Assembly (NCBI GenBank): GCA_014649555.1
Contig: BMTG01000002.1
Span: 558,001-622,000 of the forward strand
DNA from: Streptomyces globisporus
GTDB lineage: Bacteria; Actinomycetota; Actinomycetes; Streptomycetales; Streptomycetaceae
Direction of reading: 5' to 3'
Length of the DNA stretch: 64,000 nt
How positions within the stretch are numbered: position 1 is the first letter of the stretch; each line of letters begins with the position of its first letter. The notes under the pieces were generated by a model, which was given only the letters and a program-made list of their open reading frames with translations, did not search any database and was not told the DNA's origin. This document shows, piece after piece, positions 1-8,684 of the stretch. The position numbers and the translations under genes were made by a program.

Positions 1-960
1 AACGTCGCCGCCAAGGTCGCGGAGACGTACGGCACGAAGCCCGGGGCGTACGACGGGGTGCTGCTCACCAACGGCGTCCTGGGCGGCGGTTCGCGCGGCT
101 ACGACTACCGGGTCGACCTGCGCGTGGTCTACCAGTACTACTGCGGCAACCACCCGCGCCCCACCGAGCCGCAGTACCCGCTGTGGCAGGGGCTCCGTCC
201 GGACTCCACGATGACGTCCGCCGGGCTGAGCGCCCGGCTGCGGGAGTGCACGGGGTTCGACGCCGACCCGGCCGCCCGGACCGCGCTCCAGCAGCGCAAC
301 CTGGACGACATCCTGGCCGTCACCGGGATCCCGGAGCGGTCCCTGGAGTCGCATCTGCGGTTCGCGACGTTCACCTTCCGCGACATCGTCTCGACCCGGC
401 TGGAGGGACGTAACCCCTTCTCCAACCGGGGCGTGCGGTATACCGGCTCGCACGACGACCGGGCGCTGAACGCGGGCGTGGAGCGGTTCTCGGCGGATCC
501 GGCCGCGCGCCGCGACCTCTCGTGGGACAGCGACCTGACCGGGCGGGTGTCCCTGCCCGTCCTCACTCTGCACGCCATCGACGACCCGACGGCGTTCGTG
601 GAGCACGAGGCCGCCTACCGGGCCACGCTGCGGGGCGCGGGCCGGGAGCACCGGCTCGTACAGTCCTTCACCCGCGAGAGCGAGCACAGCGGGCTGAGCA
701 GCGCGGAGTACGCCAACTCCATTGATGCCCTTGATCGTTGGGCCCGCAGCGGCCGCAAGCCCACCGCGCGTTCGCTGGCCGACTCGTGCGCCGCCTTCGA
801 CCGGACGTACGGCACGGGCTGCTTTTACGATCCGGGGTTCCTGCCCTCGTCGTACGCCTCCCGGGTGCTGCCCCGGCCGGGCGGTCTCCGCTGGCCGGCC
901 ATGACCGCCGGCCAGGAGCGGGCCTGGAGCCGGATCGACGGGGTGGGCATCGCTCCCTGA
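1..960 (+). CDS. C-terminal part of a secreted alpha/beta hydrolase (5' end outside window)
   Basis: The frame is open from base 1 and continues from upstream, so only the last 319 codons are visible. The visible part resembles the lid and C-terminal half of a large alpha/beta-hydrolase. An acidic residue in LHAIDDPTAF and a histidine in SEHSGLS sit where the catalytic Asp and His would be expected, separated by about 50 residues. The nucleophile elbow must lie upstream, outside the window. Two pairs of cysteines (around CTGF, CGNH, CAAF and CFYD) suggest an exported protein. The exact substrate cannot be read. The gene stops 118 bp before the permease on the same strand and is probably a separate transcript. 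Confidence 0.6.
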   Translation, partial: NVAAKVAETYGTKPGAYDGVLLTNGVLGGGSRGYDYRVDLRVVYQYYCGNHPRPTEPQYPLWQGLRPDSTMTSAGLSARLRECTGFDADPAARTALQQRNLDDILAVTGIPERSLESHLRFATFTFRDIVSTRLEGRNPFSNRGVRYTGSHDDRALNAGVERFSADPAARRDLSWDSDLTGRVSLPVLTLHAIDDPTAFVEHEAAYRATLRGAGREHRLVQSFTRESEHSGLSSAEYANSIDALDRWARSGRKPTARSLADSCAAFDRTYGTGCFYDPGFLPSSYASRVLPRPGGLRWPAMTAGQERAWSRIDGVGIAP

Positions 961-1078
961 GGCGCGGGCAGGAAACCGCCACCCTCCCGCACCCCCTGAC
1001 GACCTGTTGGTATACCGTAACGCCGCCTTCACACCGGCCGTACGCGCGGGAAACGGCGGCTGCCTAGCGTCCCCCGCC

Positions 1079-2764
1079 ATGGATACCCGCACGCAGATCG
1101 CCGAACCGTCCCCGTCGGACCCCGCACCGCCCGCGGTCCCCGACGAACCCCAGGCGGTGCGGGAGACGCTGGAGGACTACACCCTCCGCTTCGCGCCGCG
1201 CAGTTACCGCCGCTGGACCCCGATGGTCGTCGCGACCACGGCACTCGGCGGCATCGCCTACATGGCCGACTTCTCCATCGGCGCCGGCATCGCCATGGCC
1301 CACGGCACCGGCAACGCCCTGGTCGCGATCACCGTCGCGGCGGCCCTCATCTTCATCACCGGCTTCCCGCTCGCCTACTACGCGGCCCGCTACAACATCG
1401 ACCTGGACCTGATCACCCGGGGCTCCGGCTTCGGCTACTACGGATCGGTACTCACCGGCGTCATCTTCGCCAGCTTCACCGTCATCTTCTTCGCCCTCGA
1501 AGGGGCGATCATGGCCCAGGGACTCAAGCTCGGCTTCGGGCTGCCGCTGTGGCTCGGCTACGCCGTCTCCACCCTCATGGTCATCCCCCTCGTCATCTAC
1601 GGGATGAAGGCGCTCAGCAAGCTCCAGGTGTGGACCACCCCCATCTGGCTGCTGCTGATGGTCGGCCCGCTGGTCTATCTGGTCGCGACCGACCCCGGCG
1701 CGGTCGACAGCTTCCTCGCCTACGCGGGCACCGACGGCGAGGGCAGCCTCAACACCGCGTCCGTGCTGCTCGGCGCGGGCGTCTGCCTCTCGCTCATCGC
1801 GCAGATCGGTGAGCAGATCGACTATCTGCGCTTCATGCCGCCCAAGACCGAGGCGAACCGGCGCAGTTGGTGGACGGCGATGGTCATGGCAGGGCCCGGC
1901 TGGGTGGTGCTCGGCGCGATCAAGCAGGCCATCGGGGTCTTCCTCGCCGTCTACATCCTCTCCGAGGTGGGTCCGGCCGCCGCGACCGAGCCGATCCAGC
2001 AGTTCCGCGGGGCGTTCGACGCGATGATGCCGTCCTGGTTGGTGGTGCCGCTCGCCGTGGTCCTGGTCGTGATCAGCCAGATCAAGATCAATGTGACGAA
2101 CGCCTACTCCGGATCGCTGGCGTGGACGAACTCCTTCACCCGCGTCACCAAGCACTACCCCGGCCGCATGATCTTCGTCCTGGTCAACCTGGCCTTCGCG
2201 CTGATCCTGATGGAGGCCGACATGTTCAGCTTCCTCAACAGCATCCTGGGCTTCTACTCCAACTGCGCCATCGCCTGGGTGGTCACCGTCGCCACCGACA
2301 TCGGGGTCAACAAGTACCTGCTGAAGCTCTCCCCGCACGCGCCGGAGTTCCGCCGAGGCATGCTCTACGCGGTCAACCCGGTCGGCGTGACCGCGTTCAC
2401 CGCCGCCTCCGGGCTGTCCATCGCGATGTACTTCCACGCGTTCGGCGACACGGTCCAGCCCTACTCCCCCGTGGCTGCCGTGGTGATCGCGTTCGTCCTC
2501 ACCCCGGTCATGGCGATCGTCACCCGGGGCCGGTACTACCTGCGGCGCGGCGACGACGGCATCCCGGTGCCGCTGCTGGACGCCGAGGGCAACCCGAGCG
2601 CGGTCACGTACGACTGCCATGTCTGCCGGCAGACCTTCGAGCGCCCGGACCTGGCCGCCTGCCCGGCCCATGACGCCATGGTCTGCTCGCTGTGCCTGAG
2701 CACGGACAAGGCGGGCGACCATGTGCTGCCGGCCGCACCGCCCGTCCCGCTCTCCGGCACCTGA
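1079..2764 (+). CDS. NCS1-family purine/cytosine permease-like transporter with Cys-rich C-terminal tail
   Basis: A 561-residue integral membrane protein with about 12 hydrophobic segments between residues ~45 and ~500. The region around MADFSIGAGIAMA and the RGSGFGYYGS stretch fit the nucleobase:cation symporter-1 family, which imports purines, cytosine, hydantoins or related compounds. I chose the ATG at 1079; an in-frame ATG at 1007 would add 24 uncharacteristic residues. After the last membrane segment comes a cytosolic tail (about residues 510-545) with the pattern C-x2-C-x11-C-x2-H-x5-C-x2-C, which looks metal-binding and is not part of a minimal NCS1 permease. From memory, similar Cys-rich modules occur in transporter-like histidine kinases, but no kinase follows here. 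Substrate unknown. Confidence 0.8.
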   Translation: MDTRTQIAEPSPSDPAPPAVPDEPQAVRETLEDYTLRFAPRSYRRWTPMVVATTALGGIAYMADFSIGAGIAMAHGTGNALVAITVAAALIFITGFPLAYYAARYNIDLDLITRGSGFGYYGSVLTGVIFASFTVIFFALEGAIMAQGLKLGFGLPLWLGYAVSTLMVIPLVIYGMKALSKLQVWTTPIWLLLMVGPLVYLVATDPGAVDSFLAYAGTDGEGSLNTASVLLGAGVCLSLIAQIGEQIDYLRFMPPKTEANRRSWWTAMVMAGPGWVVLGAIKQAIGVFLAVYILSEVGPAAATEPIQQFRGAFDAMMPSWLVVPLAVVLVVISQIKINVTNAYSGSLAWTNSFTRVTKHYPGRMIFVLVNLAFALILMEADMFSFLNSILGFYSNCAIAWVVTVATDIGVNKYLLKLSPHAPEFRRGMLYAVNPVGVTAFTAASGLSIAMYFHAFGDTVQPYSPVAAVVIAFVLTPVMAIVTRGRYYLRRGDDGIPVPLLDAEGNPSAVTYDCHVCRQTFERPDLAACPAHDAMVCSLCLSTDKAGDHVLPAAPPVPLSGT

Positions 2765-2788
2765 CCCGCTGTCCGTGCGTGACCGGCG

Positions 2789-3793
2789 TCAGCCCGTCTT
2801 CGCGTCCCGCAGCAGCTCCTCGATCCGGGACAGCTCGTCCTCGGTGAAGTCCAGGTTCCGGGCGGCCTCAACGCTGTTCTCCAGCTGGGCGACGCTGCTC
2901 GCGCCGACGACGGCGGAGGTGAGGCGGCCGCCGCGCAGCACCCACGCCAGGGCCAGCTGCGCGAGCGACTGGCCGCGCTCCTTCGCCAGCGCGTCCAGCG
3001 CGCGCAGCCGCTCCACCAGCTGCGGGGTGACGGCGTCGGCGGAGAGGAAGGGGCTGTCCCCGGCCGCCCGGGACCCGGCCGGAATGCCGTTCAGATAGCG
3101 GTCGGTCAGGATGCCCTGCTCCAGCGGGGAGTAGGCGATGGACCCGGCGCCCAGCTCGTCCAGGACGTCCGGCAGCCCGTCGGCCTCGATGCGGCGGTCG
3201 AGCATCGAGTACCGGGGCTGGTGGATGAGGAGCGGGGTGCCGAGGTCCTTCAGGATCGCGGCGGCCTCACGGGTCTGAGCGGCGGAGTAGTTGGAGAGGC
3301 CGACGTAGAGGGCCTTGCCCTGCCGGACGGCGGAGTCGAGCGCGCCCATCGTCTCTTCGAGCGGGGTGTCCGGGTCGGGGCGGTGGGAGTAGAAGATGTC
3401 GACGTACTCGACACCGAGGCGCTTCAGGCTCTGGTCGAGCGAGGAGCGCAGGTACTTCCGCGAGCCCCACTCCCCGTACGGCCCCTCCCACATGTGGTAG
3501 CCGGCCTTGGTGGAGATGACGATCTCGTCGCGCAGCCGGCCGAAGTCCGTCGCCAGGCTCCGGCCCAGGGTCTCCTCGGCGGAGCCGGGCGGCGGGCCGT
3601 AGTTGTTGGCCAGGTCGAAGTGGGTGATGCCCAGGTCGAAGGCGCGGCGCAGGATGGCGCCCTGCGTCTCGGGCGTCCTGTCTCCCCCGAAGTTGTGCCA
3701 GAGGCCGAGGGAGAGCGCGGGCAGCAGCAGACCGCTGCGGCCGGTGCGCCGGTAGGGCATGGCGGAGTAGCGGTCGGGGGACGGCAGGTACAT
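2789..3793 (-). CDS. Aldo/keto reductase (YghZ / L-glyceraldehyde-3-phosphate reductase-like)
   Basis: A 334-residue NADPH-dependent aldo/keto reductase of the potassium-channel-beta-like branch. The catalytic tetrad is visible: Asp and Tyr in FDLANNYG, Lys in ISTKAGY and His in YSHRPD. The N-terminal YRRTGRSGLLLPALSLGLW and the WEGPYGEWGSRKYL region are typical of the YghZ group, which reduces glyceraldehyde phosphate and small aldehydes. The ATG at 3793 has a GGAG seven bases upstream. The frame stays open to 3931, but that extension would run almost into the divergent LysR gene and lacks family similarity. It converges on the permease with only 24 bp between stops. The adjacent LysR gene is the natural candidate regulator. 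Confidence 0.88.
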   Translation of the reverse strand: MYLPSPDRYSAMPYRRTGRSGLLLPALSLGLWHNFGGDRTPETQGAILRRAFDLGITHFDLANNYGPPPGSAEETLGRSLATDFGRLRDEIVISTKAGYHMWEGPYGEWGSRKYLRSSLDQSLKRLGVEYVDIFYSHRPDPDTPLEETMGALDSAVRQGKALYVGLSNYSAAQTREAAAILKDLGTPLLIHQPRYSMLDRRIEADGLPDVLDELGAGSIAYSPLEQGILTDRYLNGIPAGSRAAGDSPFLSADAVTPQLVERLRALDALAKERGQSLAQLALAWVLRGGRLTSAVVGASSVAQLENSVEAARNLDFTEDELSRIEELLRDAKTG

Positions 3794-3933
3794 GGGCAGG
3801 CTCCGCTGGAGAGTTTCGGGGCGTACGAAGAGATCCGGGACGTACGAGAGGGACCGGGCTCCAGGCTTCCGCAGATCGATCCAGCAGTCCAACAGGAGAT
3901 TCCGCTCGGATTCATCGCCTACATTGCTCAATC

Positions 3934-4866
3934 ATGGAACTGCGTCAGCTGGAGCACTTCGTCGCCGTGGCGGAGGAGCAGCACTTCACCCGCGCCGCCG
4001 AGCGCCTCGCCGTCTCGCAGTCCGGGCTCTCCGCCTCCGTACGGGCCCTGGAGCAGGAGCTGCGGACCCCGTTGTTCAGCCGCACCACGCGCACGGTCCG
4101 GCTCACCGAGGCGGGGCGGGCGCTGCTGGTGGAGGCGGAGCGCACGCTGGCCGGGGCGCGGGCGGCGCGGGACGCGGTCGATGCCGTACGGGGGCTGCTG
4201 CGCGGGACGCTGACGGTGGGGGTCGAGCAGTGTGTGGCGGGGGTGAGTCCGGCGCGGCTGCTGGCGGCGTTCCACCGGGAGCATCCGCAGATGGAGCTGC
4301 GGCTGCGTCAGGAGGGCACCAGCAGTCTGCTGGACGGGGTGGCGGGCGGACGTCTGGACCTGGCGTTCGCGGCGACGGTCAGCCCGGCGGAGTGGCGCGG
4401 GGAGCTGGTGCCGCTGGCCCGGGAGCCGATGGTGCTGCTGTGTGCGGCGGGACACCCGTTCGCCGGGCGGGCCCAGGTGGCGTGGGAGGAGCTACCGGGG
4501 GCGTCGTTCATCGACTTCCACCCGGACTGGGGGCCGCGCCGGGCCGCCGACGAGGCGTTCGCGGCGGCGGGGGTGCGGCGGACGGTGGGCCTTGAGGTCA
4601 ACGATGTGCACAGCCTGCTGGAGCTGGTGCAGGAGGGGCTGGGGATCGCGGTGGTACCGCACCACTTCTCGCGTAAGCCGGAGGCGGCGCGGCTGGTCGC
4701 GGTGGAGCTGGCGGGCGCGCACCGGCCGGTGTACGAGAGCGTGGTGGTGCTGCCGGGGGCGCGGAGCCTGAGCCCGGGGGCGCGGTCACTGATGCGGCTG
4801 GTGCGGGAGGACCCGGTACGGGAGCCGGACGGGGCCGGCGCGGGGCAGGCGTGGCTCCGGGGCTGA
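3934..4866 (+). CDS. LysR-family transcriptional regulator
   Basis: A 310-residue LysR regulator. The winged helix-turn-helix is at residues 1-60 (MELRQLEHFVAVAEE, then FTRAAERLAVSQSGLSASV), followed by an effector-binding domain from about residue 90 to 300. It is divergent from the aldo/keto reductase, with about 140 bp between the two starts, the usual arrangement for a LysR regulator that controls its neighbour and itself. The effector is unknown. Confidence 0.88.
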   Translation: MELRQLEHFVAVAEEQHFTRAAERLAVSQSGLSASVRALEQELRTPLFSRTTRTVRLTEAGRALLVEAERTLAGARAARDAVDAVRGLLRGTLTVGVEQCVAGVSPARLLAAFHREHPQMELRLRQEGTSSLLDGVAGGRLDLAFAATVSPAEWRGELVPLAREPMVLLCAAGHPFAGRAQVAWEELPGASFIDFHPDWGPRRAADEAFAAAGVRRTVGLEVNDVHSLLELVQEGLGIAVVPHHFSRKPEAARLVAVELAGAHRPVYESVVVLPGARSLSPGARSLMRLVREDPVREPDGAGAGQAWLRG

Positions 4867-4871
4867 GCGCT

Positions 4872-4944
4872 GAAGCCCCGCCGCCCCCTGAAGCCCCACC
4901 GACCCCCGGAGCCGCACCGGCCCCTGGAGCCTCGCAGCCCCCGG
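4872..4944. repeat. Four degenerate 18-19 bp tandem repeats between convergent genes
   Basis: Immediately after the LysR stop there are four imperfect copies of a C-rich unit. They begin GAAGCCCCGCC, GAAGCCCCACC, GAGCCGCACC and GAGCCTCGC, at about 4872, 4890, 4909 and 4927. They fill the gap before the convergent MFS gene. No function is evident. They may be slippage products or may contribute to Rho-dependent termination. Confidence 0.6.
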
Positions 4945-4969
4945 GGCCCGGCCCCCGTTCCCGTACGGC

Positions 4970-7420
4970 TCAGTCCTCGTGGCCCAGCTGGAGGTCCCGC
5001 TCGGTGCGGCCCCCGCCCGCCACCTGGAGGACCGTGGCGACCGGCGGGTATCCGGCGGCGATCACGGTGTACTCACCGGACGACAGGTCGACGAACCGGA
5101 ACGACCCGTCGGACCCGGTCGTGAGGGTGTCCACCACATTGCCCGCCGCGTCGAGCAGGGTGACCCGGGCGTCCTCGACGGGCCGCCCGCCGGTGGCCCG
5201 GACCACGCCGCGCAGGACGGCCCCGCCCGCCAGCTCGATGTCCTGCCGGGTCTCGCGGGCGGCCTGCACGCTGACCGGGAGAGCGGCGGGGCGGAAGGCG
5301 GGGGCGCTGGCGGCGAGGGTGTACTCGCCCGCGATCAGCTCGCCGATGACATAGCCGCCCTCGCGGCCGGTACGGGTCGAGGCGACGACCTCGCCCCGAA
5401 CGTCGGTGAGGGTGACGGCCGCGTCGCGGACGGGGGCGCCGTCCGGGGTGAGGACGGAACCGGCCAGGCGTCCGGCGCCGCCGAGCACCACGTCCAGCTC
5501 GACGGGGCGTTCGCCCACGGTGACGCTGACTGCCTGGGGCTGGTGGCCGCCCGCCGCGGCGATCAGGACGTAGGAGCCGGCGCCGGGGACGCTGAGCGCG
5601 TACCGCCCGTCCTCGCCACTGGCCCCGCGCCCGATCTGCTGCCCCTGGACGTCGATGAGGGTGAGGGCGGCCCGGGGGACGGTCGTGCCGTCGGGGTGCT
5701 GGACGCTGCCGTGCACCGGGACCCCGGCGAGGTGGCCGGAGTCGGCGCGGGCGGCGGGGATCTGCGTGGCCGTGGTCTCGGCGGCTTCGGGGCTGTGGTG
5801 GGACACCAGCGGTTTCTCCTTGAGGAAGAAGGCGAGGATCAGGCCGAGCACGAGGACCGGCACGAGGTAGAGGAAGATGCGCGGCATCGCGTCGACGTAC
5901 GCCTGGATGTAGGCGTCGCGCAGCGCGGGCTCCATCGCGTGGACGATCTGCGGGGTGATCGACTCGGGGTCGGGCAGCTCCGCCCCGTTGGGCAGCCGGA
6001 CGCCGAGCGCGTCGGAGAGCCGCCCGGCCAGCAGCGTGCCGAAGATCGCCGCGCCGACGCTGCCGCCGATCTGCCGGAAGTAGTTGTTGGCGCTGGTGGC
6101 GGTGCCGAGGTCGGACGGGCGTACGGAGTTCTGCACGGCGAGCACGAGGACGGACATGACCAGTCCGATGCCGAGGCCGAGGACGGCCTGGTAGAGGCTG
6201 TACACCAGCGGGGAGGTGTCCGCCTCCAGCAGGGACAGCAGACCCATGCCGACCACCGAGACGGCGCTGCCGACGATCGGGTAGATCCGGTAGCGGCCGG
6301 TGCGGGTGACGAGTTGTCCCGAGACGATGGAGCCGCCGACGATGCCCATCATCATCGGGAGCATCAGCAGCCCGGATTCGGTGGCGCTGACCCCGTCGAC
6401 CATCTGGAGATAGGTCGGGAGGTAGCTGGCGGCCCCGAAGAGCGCGATGCCGATGACCGCGCCGACCAGGCCGGTGACGTTGAAGACGGAGTCACGGAAC
6501 AGCCGTAGCGGAATGATCGGTTCTGCGGCCCGGTGTTCCACGGCGACGAAGAGCACCGTCGTGACGACCGCGCCCGCCGTCAGGCCCAGGATGGTGCGCG
6601 AGCCCCAGGCGTACTCGGTGCCGCCCCAACTGGTCACCAGCACCAGGCAGGTGGAGGCGGCGGCGAGGAGCGCCGCGCCCAGGACGTCGAGCCGGGGGCG
6701 TACGGCGGGCCGGGGCAGCTTGAGGACCACCGCGATGACGGCCAGGGTGACCAGGCCGAAGGGGACGTTGATGTAGAAGCACCAGCGCCAGGAGGCGTGG
6801 TCGGTGAAGAAGCCGCCGAGCAGGGGTCCGGCGACCGAGGCGAGGCCGAAGACCGCGCCGATGAGGCCCATGTAGCGGCCGCGCTCCCGGGCCGGGACGA
6901 TGTCCGCGATGATCGCCTGGACGCCGATCATGAGACCGCCGCCGCCGATGCCCTGGAGGGCGCGGAAGGCGATCAGTTCGTCCATGGTGCGCGACCAGCC
7001 CGCGAGGGCGGAGCCGATGATGAAGACGACGATGGCGAACTGGAAGACGCCCTTGCGCCCGAAGAGGTCGCCGAGCTTGCCGTAGAGCGGCAGGACGATG
7101 GTGGAGGCGAGGAGATAGGCGGTGACCGCCCAGGACATCTTCTCCAGGCCGTGCAGCTCACCGACGATCCTGGGCAGGGCGGTGGCGACGATCATCTGGT
7201 CGAGCGCCGCGAGCAGCAGGGTGAGCATCAGCCCGAGGAAGACCATGCGGACCTTGCGGGGGCTGATCTCCACGGCCGCCCGCCCGGGTCCGGGCCCGGC
7301 CGGAGGGGGCGGCGGAGGCGGTGCGGCGGTTTCGACGGTCGCCGTCGTGCCATCCGGATCCGGGCCGTCGGGTCCGGTGCCGTCCGGCTCGTCCTTCACC
7401 AGCGTGATTCCGCCCACCAC
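4970..7420 (-). CDS. DHA2-type MFS transporter with three C-terminal carboxypeptidase-regulatory-like domains
   Basis: An 816-residue protein. Residues ~60-560 form a 14-helix EmrB/QacA-type drug:proton antiporter (motif A GKLGDLFGRKG, motif C near VAGPLLGGFF). The C-terminal ~240 residues are three repeats of about 80 residues, each with a pattern like DGRY...YVLIA, GGYVIGELIAGEYTLAA or DGSFRFVDLSSGEYTVIAA. This is the beta-sandwich CarboxypepD_reg/SdrD-like fold, expected outside the membrane. I start at the GTG at 7420 because GGGGAG lies six bases upstream; the open frame to 7483 looks unrelated. A Pro-rich N-terminal stretch precedes the first helix. Such fusions occur in actinomycetes; the transported compound is unknown. 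Confidence 0.85.
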   Translation of the reverse strand: MVGGITLVKDEPDGTGPDGPDPDGTTATVETAAPPPPPPPAGPGPGRAAVEISPRKVRMVFLGLMLTLLLAALDQMIVATALPRIVGELHGLEKMSWAVTAYLLASTIVLPLYGKLGDLFGRKGVFQFAIVVFIIGSALAGWSRTMDELIAFRALQGIGGGGLMIGVQAIIADIVPARERGRYMGLIGAVFGLASVAGPLLGGFFTDHASWRWCFYINVPFGLVTLAVIAVVLKLPRPAVRPRLDVLGAALLAAASTCLVLVTSWGGTEYAWGSRTILGLTAGAVVTTVLFVAVEHRAAEPIIPLRLFRDSVFNVTGLVGAVIGIALFGAASYLPTYLQMVDGVSATESGLLMLPMMMGIVGGSIVSGQLVTRTGRYRIYPIVGSAVSVVGMGLLSLLEADTSPLVYSLYQAVLGLGIGLVMSVLVLAVQNSVRPSDLGTATSANNYFRQIGGSVGAAIFGTLLAGRLSDALGVRLPNGAELPDPESITPQIVHAMEPALRDAYIQAYVDAMPRIFLYLVPVLVLGLILAFFLKEKPLVSHHSPEAAETTATQIPAARADSGHLAGVPVHGSVQHPDGTTVPRAALTLIDVQGQQIGRGASGEDGRYALSVPGAGSYVLIAAAGGHQPQAVSVTVGERPVELDVVLGGAGRLAGSVLTPDGAPVRDAAVTLTDVRGEVVASTRTGREGGYVIGELIAGEYTLAASAPAFRPAALPVSVQAARETRQDIELAGGAVLRGVVRATGGRPVEDARVTLLDAAGNVVDTLTTGSDGSFRFVDLSSGEYTVIAAGYPPVATVLQVAGGGRTERDLQLGHED

Positions 7421-7600
7421 GTAACGCTCCCCTCGTCGCACCTGCGCCGCCCATTTGTCGCATCGCGCGGCAAGGCGGGGCAAACGTGACGAGGGGCGTA
7501 CGCGGCGCGCACGGAGGGCTTATGCCCCGGTGGGAGCCACTACGGCGCACAACCGGTCGTCCGGGAAAACCACCCGTTCCGGTGAGGCCGGTCGTCGCGC

Positions 7601-7623
7601 GGGGGCCGGACGGACCGGCCCCC
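7601..7623 (-). terminator. Hairpin terminator downstream of the SRPBCC gene
   Basis: A perfect 9 bp inverted repeat, GGGGGCCGG / CCGGCCCCC with a 5-base loop, lies 16 bp past the SRPBCC stop codon. A stem without a clear U-tract is common for Streptomyces terminators. The remainder of 7421-7600 should hold the promoter of the MFS gene, but I could not pick convincing hexamers. Confidence 0.6.
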
Positions 7624-7638
7624 GATCGCGGGTCGGCC

Positions 7639-8082
7639 CTACTTCTCGACCTCGGTGGCGAGGTTCTGGAGCAGCTCGTCGTAGATACGGGCGAGGCCCT
7701 TGGGGGCGAAGGTCCGCTCGAAGAAACCGCCGATGCCGCCCGCGCCGTCCCAGACCGTGACCACGACGGCCTTGGACTTCCCCTCACCGGCCGGGGTGAC
7801 GGTCCAGGTGGTGACCATGGAGGAGTTGCGGTCCTTCTCGACGAGCTGCCCGTCGGTCGGCTCGCTGACCTCCAGCAGGCAGTCGCGGACGCGCTTGCTG
7901 GTCGCCTGGAGCTTCCAGTGCACGAGGGTGCCCTCGCCGTCACCGCCCTCCCGCACCTCGTACTCGCTGAAGTGCCCGGTCAGCACCTTGCCGCGGACGT
8001 CCTTGTAGTCGGCCAGCGCGTCGAACACCGTGTCCGCGTCCGCCGCGATGATCCGCTCCGTCGTCGCCTCGACCTGCGCCAT
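7639..8082 (-). CDS. SRPBCC (START/polyketide-cyclase-like) family protein
   Basis: A 147-residue single-domain protein of the Bet v1/START superfamily. It begins AQVEATTERIIAADADTVFDALADY and ends with the long C-terminal helix (FAPKGLARIYDELLQNLA). These proteins have a hydrophobic cavity and bind or process lipids and aromatics; no catalytic residues can be assigned. The ATG at 8082 has GGAGG eight bases upstream; an ATG at 8151 is less likely. It lies downstream of the VOC gene on the same strand. Confidence 0.8.
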   Translation of the reverse strand: MAQVEATTERIIAADADTVFDALADYKDVRGKVLTGHFSEYEVREGGDGEGTLVHWKLQATSKRVRDCLLEVSEPTDGQLVEKDRNSSMVTTWTVTPAGEGKSKAVVVTVWDGAGGIGGFFERTFAPKGLARIYDELLQNLATEVEK

Positions 8083-8169
8083 GGCTGTTCCTCCAGCAAT
8101 CCGTGGTTCGGGGGGTGTGCTGAGCCAACCACCTCGGGTACGGCCGCTCAAAATCGGAGCCGGACGGAG

Positions 8170-8562
8170 TCAGGGACAGCGGGTCGCGAGGACGCAGAAC
8201 TCGTTGCCCTCCGGATCGGTGAGGACGACCCAACTCGCCCCGCCCTGTCCGACGTCGACGCGCCGGGCACCGAGCGCGAGCAGCCGCTCGACCTCCTCGT
8301 CCTGCTCCCGGTCGGTGGGGTTGACGTCGATGTGGAGCCGGTTCTTGAGGGTCTTGCCCTCGGGGACGCGCGCGAAGGTCAGCGCCGGCGGCACCGGGCC
8401 GGGCCGGTTCTTCCCCTCGGGCACCGAGGGCGGGCCGATGGTGACGACCTCCTCGCCCTCCTCCACGCCCTGCACCTCGTAGTCGAGGACCGAACACCAG
8501 AAGCGGGCCAGGGCCGAGGGGTCGGCGCAGTCGATCGCGAGCTCGGTGAACTTGCCGGCCAT
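8170..8562 (-). CDS. VOC-family (glyoxalase/bleomycin-resistance fold) protein
   Basis: A 130-residue protein with paired beta-alpha-beta-beta-beta modules of the vicinal-oxygen-chelate fold. It opens AGKFTELAIDCADPSALARFWCSVL, has RLHIDVNPTDRE in the middle and ends DPEGNEFCVLA, the usual 'glyoxalase-like domain' signature. Candidate metal ligands are the His in LHIDV and the Glu in GNEFCV. The ATG at 8562 begins the conserved domain; an upstream ATG at 8637 would overlap the divergent SOS-box promoter. Substrate unknown. Confidence 0.8.
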   Translation of the reverse strand: MAGKFTELAIDCADPSALARFWCSVLDYEVQGVEEGEEVVTIGPPSVPEGKNRPGPVPPALTFARVPEGKTLKNRLHIDVNPTDREQDEEVERLLALGARRVDVGQGGASWVVLTDPEGNEFCVLATRCP

Positions 8563-8639
8563 GGTCGGGACCTCCCGGTCCGGTAGGGGCTCGTGGGTGG
8601 GCCACAGGCTAGTCGTGAGGCCGCCTCGCACGATCAAGG

Positions 8640-8657
8640 GAACAAGTGTTCTATTCT
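8640..8657 (+). promoter_or_regulatory. LexA/SOS box overlapping the promoter of the radical SAM gene
   Basis: GAACAAGTGTTC at 8640-8651 fits the actinobacterial/Gram-positive LexA box GAAC-N4-GTTC exactly. It directly abuts a -10-like TATTCT at 8652-8657. LexA bound there would block RNA polymerase. The element lies 34-45 bp upstream of the ATG at 8685. Confidence 0.65.
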
Positions 8658-8684
8658 GCGAGGAGTGCTACCGAGGAGGCGTCC

